A stretch of 5,272 nucleotides of DNA from Actinomycetota bacterium (GTDB taxonomy: Bacteria; Actinomycetota; Thermoleophilia; Gaiellales; Gaiellaceae), in contig JACDER010000130.1 in NCBI GenBank assembly GCA_013816275.1, positions 1 to 5,272 of the forward strand, given 5' to 3'. The notes beneath the pieces were generated by a model. The model had not been told where the DNA came from and made no database searches. It was given only the letters and a program-made list of their open reading frames with translations. Within the stretch, counting starts at the first letter, position 1. Every line of letters starts with the position of its first letter. A program made the position numbers and the translations under genes. Of this stretch, positions 1 to 5,272 are shown piece after piece.

Positions 1-120
1 AAGGACCAGGGCGTGCACGCCCTCGCGTTCCCGCTGAACGGCCTGATCCTGATCGCCCTCGGGCTGCTGCTCGGCGCCGCCGCGTCGATGCTGACGCTGC
101 GCAGATTCCTCAAGGTCTGA
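1..120 (+). CDS. ftsX: C-terminal fragment of FtsX-like cell-division ABC permease (5' truncated by window edge)
   Basis: Only the last 39 residues are present, read in frame 1 to a TGA at 118-120. They contain one strongly hydrophobic segment (residues about 13-33, Leu/Ile/Ala/Gly-rich) followed by a short basic tail ending LRRFLKV. A last transmembrane helix followed by a Leu-Arg-Arg-x-Leu-Lys-Val-type cytoplasmic end is characteristic of FtsX. FtsX is the membrane partner of the ATPase FtsE and controls peptidoglycan hydrolases at the division site. Context supports the call: in actinobacteria ftsE-ftsX usually lies just upstream of smpB, which is present at 3227. The stop overlaps the proposed start of the downstream RNase gene. 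With so few residues, another FtsX/MacB-type permease or an unrelated membrane protein remains possible. Confidence 0.68.
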   Translation, partial: KDQGVHALAFPLNGLILIALGLLLGAAASMLTLRRFLKV

Positions 121-1760
121 CGGACAAGGTCGTCGTCGAGCTCGCGCGGCGCGGGAAGTTCGTCGTCGGCGAGCCCGTCTTCACGCCCGGCGTTCCGCTG
201 ATCGTCGACCGCAAGGGCGTCGGGAACGCCGAGCCGGGTGATCTCGCCGTTCTCCGCCGCGGTCCAGGCCGCGCGCGGCTGGAGCGGGTCCTCGGCCCTG
301 CTGACCGGATCGAGAGCGTGCTCGAGGGGCTGCTGGTCGAGCGTGGGCTGCGGGAGGGCTTCGAGCCGTACGACGCGCCCGAGCCTTCGCTCGAGGGCCG
401 GGTCGACCTCCGCGACCTGCTCGCGTTCACGATCGATCCCGAGACCGCGAAGGATTTCGACGACGCGATCTCGGTTCGGCAGGAGGGAGACGGCCTGCGC
501 GCCTGGGTGCACATCGCCGACGTCTCGCACTTCGTGGCGGCCGGCACGCCGCTCGACCACGGCGCAGCTGGGCGCGCGTTCTCGGTCTATGTCCCGGGAC
601 GGGTCGCGCCGATGCTTCCGCCGGAGCTCGCGGACGACCTCTGCAGCCTGCGCCCGAACCTCGATCGGCTCTGCCTGACGGTCGAGTTCCCGGCGTCCGG
701 CGAGCCGCTCTTCTACCGCTCGGTCATCCGCAGCCGCGCCCGGTTGACGTACGCGCAGGCCGAGCACGGCAAGGCGGAGCCCGACGTCGCCGAGGCGCTA
801 CGGCTCTTGACCAGCCTCGCCGAGGAGCTGCGCCGGAAGCGATTCGCCCGCGGCGCCCTTCGGATCGAGACGGGAGAGACCCAGTTCGCCTTCGACGGGC
901 GCGGCGGGGTCGAGCGCGCCTGGCGCGAGAGCGAGCCGCACTCGCACATGCTCGTCGAGGAGCTGATGATCCTCGCCAACGAGGCCGTCGCCGGCCTGCT
1001 CGCCGGGCGGAACCGCGAGGCCGTCTACCGCGTCCATGAGCGTCCCGACCCGCAGTCGATCTCGCTCCTGCTCGCGAAGCTGGCGGAACTGGACGTGCCT
1101 ACTCCGTCCGAGCTGGAGCACATCGGCGCACGCGAGGCCGAGCGCCTCGCCGCGGCGGCGAGCGAGCTCGTCACCGGCTACGTCGCGCAGTCGGGGCGTG
1201 GGAGAGAGGCGTTCCCCGCGCTTGTTCTCCGCGCGCTCAAGCAGGCCCGGTACGACCCGCGCAATCTCGGCCATTCCGGGCTCGCCAGCCCGTCGTACTG
1301 CCACTTCACGTCACCGATCCGCCGCTACCCCGACCTCATCTGTCACCGCGTACTGCTCCGGGAGCTCGGGCAGGGCGCCGCCCCGGAGGGCGACCTGGCG
1401 GAGATCGCCGAGCACGCGTCCCTCCAGGAGCGCGCCGGTGCCGAGACGGAGTACCTCGCCGACGACATCTGCCTCGCCTGGCTGCTCGACAAGGAGCTGT
1501 TCGACCTCGGCTGGGAGCACACGTTCGCGGGCGAGATCACCGGCGTGATCGGCTCGGGCCTCTTCGCCCGCTTCGGGGACGTGTTCGAGGGCTACGTGCC
1601 CGCGCGGAAGCTCCCGGGCGACTACTTCGAGCTGAACCCGCTCGGGACGGCGCTGGTCGGCCGGCGCGGCGGCGGGACCCACCGGCTCGGCGACCCGATC
1701 GAGGTGCGCGTCGAGAAGATCGAGCGCTACGACGGCAAGGTGGAGCTCGCGCCCGCGTGA
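117..1760 (+). CDS. rnr: RNase II/R-family 3'-5' exoribonuclease, compact RNase R
   Basis: Hydrolytic 3'-5' exoribonuclease of the RNB superfamily that processively degrades RNA to 5'-mononucleotides. RNase R members also degrade nonstop mRNA with tmRNA-SmpB. With a start at 117 it has 547 residues. Residues 1-85 are a short N-terminal region, probably OB-like. The RNB domain follows, with the metal-binding motif DPETAKDFDDA at 107-117 (Asp107, 113, 115 and 116 match the four catalytic Asp of E. coli RNase II). The second signature HFTSPIRRYPDL includes Arg402, matching RNase II Arg500. Residues about 463-547 form a C-terminal S1 domain. The usual N-terminal helix-turn-helix and paired cold-shock domains of E. 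coli RNase R (813 aa) are missing or reduced. The first ATG, GTG or TTG in frame is the GTG at 318, but frame, composition (nearly all third positions G/C) and family-like sequence continue upstream to 117. There a CTG overlaps the ftsX stop (CTGA). The identity is firm; the exact start is not. Confidence 0.92.
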   Translation: MTDKVVVELARRGKFVVGEPVFTPGVPLIVDRKGVGNAEPGDLAVLRRGPGRARLERVLGPADRIESVLEGLLVERGLREGFEPYDAPEPSLEGRVDLRDLLAFTIDPETAKDFDDAISVRQEGDGLRAWVHIADVSHFVAAGTPLDHGAAGRAFSVYVPGRVAPMLPPELADDLCSLRPNLDRLCLTVEFPASGEPLFYRSVIRSRARLTYAQAEHGKAEPDVAEALRLLTSLAEELRRKRFARGALRIETGETQFAFDGRGGVERAWRESEPHSHMLVEELMILANEAVAGLLAGRNREAVYRVHERPDPQSISLLLAKLAELDVPTPSELEHIGAREAERLAAAASELVTGYVAQSGRGREAFPALVLRALKQARYDPRNLGHSGLASPSYCHFTSPIRRYPDLICHRVLLRELGQGAAPEGDLAEIAEHASLQERAGAETEYLADDICLAWLLDKELFDLGWEHTFAGEITGVIGSGLFARFGDVFEGYVPARKLPGDYFELNPLGTALVGRRGGGTHRLGDPIEVRVEKIERYDGKVELAPA

Positions 1761-3205
1761 AGCTTCGCGCCGAGCTCGGCCGCGACCTCGAGCACGAGGT
1801 CGAGGTCGTCGGCCTCGGTGCGGAAGTTGACGATGCAGGTGCGCAGGCAGAAGCGCCCGTGGACGATCGCGTTCGACGGATAGACCCGCCCGTCCAGCTG
1901 CAGCTCGCTCAGGAGGCGCTCGTTCAGGCGGTTCAGGTGCTCCTCGTCGTCCGTGCCCTCGGGCCTGTAGCGGAAGCAGCAGATCGACAGGCCGGTCGCC
2001 AGCAGCTCGAAGTCCGGATGTTCCTCGACGCATGCGGCGAGGTAGCGCGTCAGCTCGATGTCGTGCTCGATGCGAGTGGCGTACGCCTTCCGCCCGTGGG
2101 CCAGCAGCGAGACCCAGACCTTGAGCGCGTCGAAGCCGCGGCTGAACTGAGGGCCCATGAATCCGAGGTTGAGCCCACGGTCGATCCCCTCTTCCTCGTG
2201 GACGTACGCGGCGTAGACGCCGAAGCTGTCAGAGAGGGACTGGATGTCCCGGACGACGATGCAGCCGCTGCCGAGTGGGGTCGAGAGCCACTTGTGCGGA
2301 TCGAGCGTGATCGAGTCCGCCCGCTCGATGCCCTTCAGCAGCGGCCGGAGCTCGTCCGACAGGCCGAGCGCTCCACCGTAGGCGGCGTCGACGTGGAACC
2401 ACATGCCGTGCTCGGCCGCGATCTCCGCCAGGTCGTCGAGGGGCTCGATCGAGCCGGTCGCCGTGGTTCCCGCGGTCCCGACGACGATGCCCGGCGAGAC
2501 ACCCGCCGAGAGGTCGGCGCGGATCGCCTCGAGGAGCGCGTCCGGTCGCATCCGGAAGGCTTCGTCCACGGGCACGTGCCGCACCGCCTCCGTCCCCAGG
2601 CCGAGCATGTCTGCGGCCCGGTCGATCGTCACGTGCGCCTCTTCGGAGCAGTAGATCGCGAGCTTCGCGGTCACTCCGGTCTGACGAGTCTTCACGCCCG
2701 CCATCGCGTCGCGCGCGACTTTGAGGCTGATGAAGTTGGCGACTCCGCCGCCGGCCACAATCATCCCTCCGGCGGTCTCCGGCAGCCCGAGCAGGCCGGC
2801 GAGCCACCGGGTCAGGCAGAGCTCGATCTCGGTCGCCGCGGGGGAGAGGAGCCAGCCGCCGACGTTCGGGTTCAGCCCGGAGGCGAGCAGATCTGCGGCA
2901 GCTCCGGGGACCGTTCCCGTACCGGTGATGTAGGCGAGGTGCGCCGGATGCCCGGACTTGAGCGAGTAGTCGAGCACCGCCTCGCGCAGGTGGGCGACGA
3001 GCGCGTCCGGCGGCATCGGGTCGTCCGGGACGTCGAGCGCGACGGCCTCGCGCACCGCCTCCTGGGTCAGGTGCGGGGGGACGACCGGGCCGTCACGGAA
3101 CGAGCCGAGCAGCTCCGTCCACACGCCCACGATCTCGTCCGCGAAGGCGCGGGCTCGCTCTGGATCCCAGTCCAGGTCGCGAAACGGAGCCGGTCTCTGG
3201 GCCAC
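1727..3205 (-). CDS. Group II pyridoxal-phosphate-dependent amino-acid decarboxylase (aromatic-L-amino-acid decarboxylase family)
   Basis: A cytoplasmic fold-type I PLP enzyme predicted to remove the alpha-carboxyl group of an amino acid. At 492 residues from a GTG at 3205 it is full length for the family. Key residues: His191 in SEEAHVT (stacks on the PLP ring in DOPA decarboxylase), the GTAGTTATG phosphate-binding stretch at 243-251, Asp273 in HVDAAYGG (pairs with the pyridine nitrogen), and Lys305 in DPHKWL (Schiff base). Tyr334, in the sequence VYAAYVHEE, probably corresponds to the mobile-loop Tyr332 of human DOPA decarboxylase. That residue separates decarboxylases from aldehyde synthases, so decarboxylation is expected. 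The substrate cannot be read from the sequence: aromatic amino acids, glutamate, cysteine sulfinate and 2,4-diaminobutyrate are all used in the family. The gene lies opposite to rnr and smpB, overlaps the 3' end of rnr by 34 bp, and its start is 21 bp from the smpB start. No strong Shine-Dalgarno is seen; a TAGGCT box five bases upstream suggests a leaderless transcript. Confidence 0.93.
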   Translation of the reverse strand: MAQRPAPFRDLDWDPERARAFADEIVGVWTELLGSFRDGPVVPPHLTQEAVREAVALDVPDDPMPPDALVAHLREAVLDYSLKSGHPAHLAYITGTGTVPGAAADLLASGLNPNVGGWLLSPAATEIELCLTRWLAGLLGLPETAGGMIVAGGGVANFISLKVARDAMAGVKTRQTGVTAKLAIYCSEEAHVTIDRAADMLGLGTEAVRHVPVDEAFRMRPDALLEAIRADLSAGVSPGIVVGTAGTTATGSIEPLDDLAEIAAEHGMWFHVDAAYGGALGLSDELRPLLKGIERADSITLDPHKWLSTPLGSGCIVVRDIQSLSDSFGVYAAYVHEEEGIDRGLNLGFMGPQFSRGFDALKVWVSLLAHGRKAYATRIEHDIELTRYLAACVEEHPDFELLATGLSICCFRYRPEGTDDEEHLNRLNERLLSELQLDGRVYPSNAIVHGRFCLRTCIVNFRTEADDLDLVLEVAAELGAKLHAGASSTLPS

Positions 3206-3226
3206 GCCTTAGCCTAACCTTGGCCG
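3206..3226. promoter_or_regulatory. Putative shared divergent leaderless promoter between the decarboxylase gene and smpB
   Basis: Only 21 bases separate the two divergent GTG starts. They contain a perfect 9-base inverted repeat, TTAG-C-CTAA, at 3209-3217. On the plus strand TAACCT (3215-3220) lies six bases before the smpB GTG. On the minus strand TAGGCT (3216 down to 3211) lies five bases before the decarboxylase GTG. Both fit the TAnnnT -10 consensus at the spacing typical of leaderless actinobacterial transcripts. Neither start has a good Shine-Dalgarno. No clear -35 hexamer was recognised on either strand, so this is an inference from -10 match and spacing. Confidence 0.42.
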
Positions 3227-3682
3227 GTGGCCGAGAAGCTGATCGCCGATAACCGCCGAGCGCGGCACGACTACCACCTGCTCGAGCGGGTGGAAGCCGG
3301 GCTGGTCCTGACCGGCACCGAGGTCAAGTCGCTGCGGCAAGGGCTTGCCAATCTGGGCCGTGCCTACGGAGACGTCCGGGACGGCGAGCTCTGGCTCGTC
3401 GGAGCCCACATCTCGGCCTACGAGCAGGGCTCGACGGGCCAGCACGATCCCGACCGCGACCGCAAGCTCCTGCTCCACCGGCGCGAGATCGACTCGCTGA
3501 TGGGAAAGGTGCAGGAGAAGGGACTTACGCTCGTCCCGACCCGGCTCTACTTCAAGAATGGCAAGGCGAAGGTCGAGCTCGCGGTCGCGCGCGGCAAAGA
3601 GACCCGCGACAAGCGCCGCGACATCGCCAAGCGCGAGGCCGACCGCCAGATCGAGCGCGCGCTCAAGTCCCGGAGCCGCTAA
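3227..3682 (+). CDS. smpB: SsrA-binding protein SmpB (trans-translation)
   Basis: SmpB binds the tRNA-like domain of tmRNA and fits into the vacant A site and mRNA channel of stalled ribosomes. This starts trans-translation, which rescues the ribosome and tags the incomplete protein. The 151-residue product has the normal length and the complete family pattern: N9-RRARHDY-16 at the start, GTEVKSLRQG at 30-39 (tmRNA-binding beta-barrel), the DPDRDRKLLLHRREI stretch, the VPTRLYFKNGKAKVELA stretch, and GKETRDKR at 123-130. A very basic C-terminal tail (129-151) enters the mRNA channel on the ribosome. The start is a GTG with no clear Shine-Dalgarno but a TAACCT -10-like box six bases upstream, suggesting leaderless transcription. 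The gene lies downstream of rnr, its functional partner, but a decarboxylase gene on the other strand separates them. The last 20 bp overlap the convergent acetyltransferase gene. No ssrA is visible in the window. Confidence 0.98.
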   Translation: MAEKLIADNRRARHDYHLLERVEAGLVLTGTEVKSLRQGLANLGRAYGDVRDGELWLVGAHISAYEQGSTGQHDPDRDRKLLLHRREIDSLMGKVQEKGLTLVPTRLYFKNGKAKVELAVARGKETRDKRRDIAKREADRQIERALKSRSR

Positions 3683-4522
3683 GGGGCCCCTTGAACAGAA
3701 TGCGCTCGCCTGAAGGGCGATAGCCGAACTCCTTGTTCAACCGGCGGATCGGCTCGTTCCGCTCCTCGTTTCTCGTCTGCAGCCGCTCGTAGCCTTCGCG
3801 CTTTGCCCACGCGATCTGCGCCTGCTTGAGCGCTCGTGCGATACCGCGCCTCCGCCAGGCTCGCTTGACACCGGTCAGGTCGTGGTGCGCGACCTTCGGC
3901 TGCGCGCGCGAGAGCGAGAACTTCGAGTAGCCGACGACCTCGTCTCCTGCGATCGCGACGAAGGTTGCATCCTTGCGGTCGCCTGGGCTGGATTCCATCT
4001 CATGTGAGACCCAGTCTTCGAACGGCTCGATCTGGTCGTCCTCATCTCCGGGGATGTCGAGCGAGGCTTCCACCGCCACCTCGTAGAGCCCGCGGATAAC
4101 GTCGGGCCGTTCCGCCCAGGAGATGATCGCCACGCCGGGAGGAGCTTCCACCTCGGGCGCCTCGATCTCCGTCAGGTCGAGGCTGACGTGAAGCTCGCGA
4201 CCGATCTCGGTGAAGCCGCGGTTGCGAACGAACGGGGCTCCGTCGGGATCGGAGTCTTCGACCCACACCTCGAGCACGTCCTTGCCTCGCGAGGACGCGT
4301 ACTCCGAGATCGCCTCGTACAGGGCCGAGCCGACTCCTCGGCGCCGCTCCTCCTCGAGCACCCACGCGTGCGCGAAGGCTCCGGGCTCTGGACGAGGAGT
4401 CCAGCGTCGCCTGCACCTACCGGCCGTTCGCCTTCCGACGCGACGAACATGACGATCTCCTTGACCTGTGCCTCCAGGGAACGCATCTCGGTGAGGCCGA
4501 ACGGATTGTGATCGACACGCAC
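3663..4522 (-). CDS. Tandem-domain GNAT acetyltransferase with an apparent -1 frameshift in domain 1
   Basis: Two GNAT (acetyl-CoA-dependent acyltransferase) domains are present. The second is intact and ends at TGA 3665-3663. Its acetyl-CoA-binding motif RRRGIA is coded at 3854-3837, followed by a Glu-Arg-Asn-x-Pro segment and a Gly-Tyr-Arg-Pro end typical of GNAT C-termini. The first domain has RRRGVG at 4346-4329, but its N-terminal part is in another frame. That part starts at GTG 4522 (MRVDHNPFGLTE, then VASEGERPVGAG) and must join the frame of GAFAHAWVLEEE somewhere within 4405-4380. One missing base there, for example in the CCC run near 4384, would explain it. Repaired, the protein would have about 286 residues, slightly short for tandem actinobacterial GNATs because domain 1 lacks much of its N-terminal helices. 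The start is 17 bp after the stop of the upstream GNAT gene, with a weak purine-rich AAGAAGAA before it, so the two are likely one operon. The substrate is unknown. It may be a pseudogene, a sequencing error, or a gene expressed from an internal start such as GTG 4361. Confidence 0.78.
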
Positions 4523-4539
4523 GGTGACGCGTTCTTCTT

Positions 4540-5079
4540 CTAGGGGAGCTCGAACTCGAGCTCCTCACCGTCCTCGTCGTCCCAGTGCCGGCCGACCTCG
4601 CGGAAGCCAAGCTTCCCGACAAGCGCGAGTGACGGGACGTTGTCCGGTGCGATCGAGGCGACGAACCGGTCGATTCCCTCCCCCTCCGCCCAGCCCATGA
4701 GCGCGCGAACGGCTTCGGTCGCGTAGCCGCGACGGCGGTAAGGCTCGAAGATCGTGTAGCCGACCTCGACCGCCTGCGGGTCGCTGCGTGAGTTCCTCCC
4801 GGGCGAGCCGTGGAAGCCGATGTGGCCGATCATCGGCCGGGCCTCGTCGCGGAGGACGATGGCGCGGACGAGCCAGCGCGCCTCACCCGGATCCTTGGAG
4901 ATCTGCCGCTGACGGTAGGCGAGGAAGCGGCGATCGTGCTCGTTGGGCCAGTCGTCGGGCAGGGCGAACCCGCCGAGCTGCTCTACGTCCGAGCGCCGCC
5001 CGTCGAGGAGCCCCTCGAGCGCAGCGGGCGAGAGCCAGACGAGGTCGAGCCGTTCCGTCGAGGCGGTTTCCACCTGCAC
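4540..5079 (-). CDS. GNAT family N-acetyltransferase, RimJ/RimL type
   Basis: A single-domain acetyl-CoA-dependent N-acetyltransferase. The opening VETASTERLDL, then WLSPAALEGLL, is the usual start of RimJ/RimL-like (Acetyltransf_3) proteins, which acetylate ribosomal protein N-termini, small amines or antibiotics. The product has 179 residues from GTG 5079, normal for the family. Motif A with the acetyl-CoA pyrophosphate-binding loop is RRRGYATEA (115-123), preceded by the beta-strand EVGYTIFEPY. The C-terminal motif is PDNVPSLALVGKLGF (145-159), where Asn-x-x-Ser followed by Leu-Gly-Phe is typical. An in-frame ATG at 5157 would add 26 residues (Arg-rich, unlike the family), so I prefer GTG 5079, or possibly GTG 5073. 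A TATTGT -10-like box ends six bases before 5079, consistent with a leaderless start. It is probably the first gene of a two-gene GNAT operon. The substrate cannot be predicted. Confidence 0.9.
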   Translation of the reverse strand: MQVETASTERLDLVWLSPAALEGLLDGRRSDVEQLGGFALPDDWPNEHDRRFLAYRQRQISKDPGEARWLVRAIVLRDEARPMIGHIGFHGSPGRNSRSDPQAVEVGYTIFEPYRRRGYATEAVRALMGWAEGEGIDRFVASIAPDNVPSLALVGKLGFREVGRHWDDEDGEELEFELP

Positions 5080-5085
5080 GCGGCC

Positions 5086-5091
5086 ACAATA
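5086..5091 (-). promoter_or_regulatory. Putative -10 box (TATTGT) for the GNAT gene pair
   Basis: Reading the minus strand from 5091 to 5086 gives TATTGT, a TAnnnT match in otherwise GC-rich DNA, followed by six bases and the GTG at 5079. This is the spacing expected if transcription begins at the start codon. No -35 element matching TTGACA was found at 16-19 bases upstream. It helps choose GTG 5079 over the upstream ATG at 5157. Confidence 0.35.
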
Positions 5092-5110
5092 GGCCGAAAT
5101 CGTTCGAAGC

Positions 5111-5272
5111 TTGCGGGCACGTGATCGGACTCGGTCGAGGAAAAGGGCGAACGGCAATCGACCTCACAAGGGATGCAACTGCTGCATCGGGGGCGGCAAG
5201 CTCGACTACGACACGTATGTCGCGGTCTTCGGAAACCCGAAGAAGCTCAAGCGCTACCGGGCCGACAAGCGC
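5111..5272 (+). CDS. Unidentified ORF with Cys-x-Cys-Cys motif (3' truncated by window edge; start uncertain)
   Basis: I do not recognise this protein. In the frame beginning at TTG 5111, no stop occurs to the window end. From 5171 on, about 31 of 34 third codon positions are G or C, the pattern of the real genes here, whereas the other frames look non-coding. That stretch reads GCNCCIGGGKLDYDTY, then VAVFGNPKKLKRYRADKR. It has three closely spaced Cys (coded at 5174-5185), a Gly-rich turn and a Lys/Arg-rich end, which could suggest metal binding or a nucleic-acid-binding segment; this is speculation. Residues before the Cys motif are Arg-rich and may be untranslated. A strong Shine-Dalgarno-like GAGGAAAAGGG lies at 5137-5147, but no ATG, GTG or TTG follows in this frame at a usable distance. 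The start is therefore unresolved: TTG 5111, a rare start codon near 5156, or a base error. Confidence 0.35.
   Translation, partial: MRARDRTRSRKRANGNRPHKGCNCCIGGGKLDYDTYVAVFGNPKKLKRYRADKR

Noticed and set aside
1759..1766. GAAGCTTC palindrome near the rnr and decarboxylase 3' ends, considered as a bidirectional terminator.
   Set aside because: Too short to form a stable hairpin, no T-tract, and it lies in decarboxylase coding sequence.
1757..3217. A 486-codon open frame on the plus strand, starting with a GTGA overlap at the rnr stop and ending just before smpB, as if it were an operon gene.
   Set aside because: It is the antisense shadow of the decarboxylase, whose minus-strand product has all family motifs. 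The plus-strand product is Arg/Val/Glu/Asp-rich with no recognisable fold, as expected opposite a high-GC gene.
3681..3692. Perfect 12-base palindrome AAGGGGCCCCTT at the smpB stop, considered as a terminator.
   Set aside because: A real hairpin would have only a 4-bp stem with a 4-base loop and no following T-run, and the bases encode the C-terminus of the opposite acetyltransferase.
4380..4410. Programmed -1 ribosomal frameshifting in the tandem GNAT gene.
   Set aside because: No X-XXY-YYZ slippery heptamer and no clear downstream pseudoknot were seen; an indel or sequencing error is simpler.
4404..4622. N-terminal extension of the tandem GNAT frame up to 4622.
   Set aside because: This stretch translates to Arg/Ser-rich sequence unlike GNAT proteins and overlaps the upstream GNAT gene's coding end; the GNAT-like N-terminus is in another frame starting at 4522.
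5080..5157. 26-residue N-terminal extension of the RimJ/RimL-type GNAT from ATG 5157.
   Set aside because: The added residues are Arg-rich and unlike family N-termini, while GTG 5079 gives the typical opening and has a -10-like box at leaderless distance.

Overview
The window is GC-rich (third codon positions almost always G or C), uses GTG starts freely and has very short intergenic gaps. This points to a high-GC Actinomycetota-type genome. The gene content and the compact RNase R form would fit a Thermoleophilia-like lineage, but that placement is an inference and was not tested.

Layout: (1) positions 1-120 (+) hold the last 39 codons of a membrane protein whose tail looks like the cell-division ABC permease FtsX. 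(2) 117-1760 (+) is an RNase II/R-family exoribonuclease (rnr). Its coding signal runs back to the ftsX stop although no ATG, GTG or TTG lies there. (3) 1727-3205 (-) is a complete group II PLP-dependent amino-acid decarboxylase. It converges on rnr with a 34-bp overlap and diverges from smpB across a 21-bp gap. (4) 3227-3682 (+) is smpB. (5) 3663-4522 (-) is a tandem-domain GNAT acetyltransferase with an apparent one-base frameshift in its first domain. Its tail overlaps the 3' end of smpB by 20 bp. (6) 4540-5079 (-) is a RimJ/RimL-type GNAT acetyltransferase directly upstream of, and probably co-transcribed with, gene 5. (7) The right edge (about 5111-5272, +) holds the start of an unidentified ORF with a Cys-x-Cys-Cys motif.

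The order ftsX-rnr-smpB follows a conserved core neighbourhood. RNase R and SmpB act together in trans-translation: SmpB delivers tmRNA to stalled ribosomes and RNase R degrades the nonstop mRNA. The decarboxylase sits inside this block on the opposite strand, so smpB must have its own promoter. The 21-bp gap holds a symmetric TTAG-C-CTAA element that gives TAnnnT -10-like boxes at leaderless spacing in both directions.

No tRNA, rRNA, tmRNA, CRISPR array, insertion sequence or convincing intrinsic terminator was seen. No stretch of more than about 100 bases lacks a gene. I found no clear new multi-gene system. The items worth checking are the missing conventional start of rnr, the symmetric divergent promoter, the frameshifted tandem GNAT gene and the Cys-rich ORF at the right edge. 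Three start or frame anomalies in 5.3 kb also raise the possibility of base errors in the assembly.
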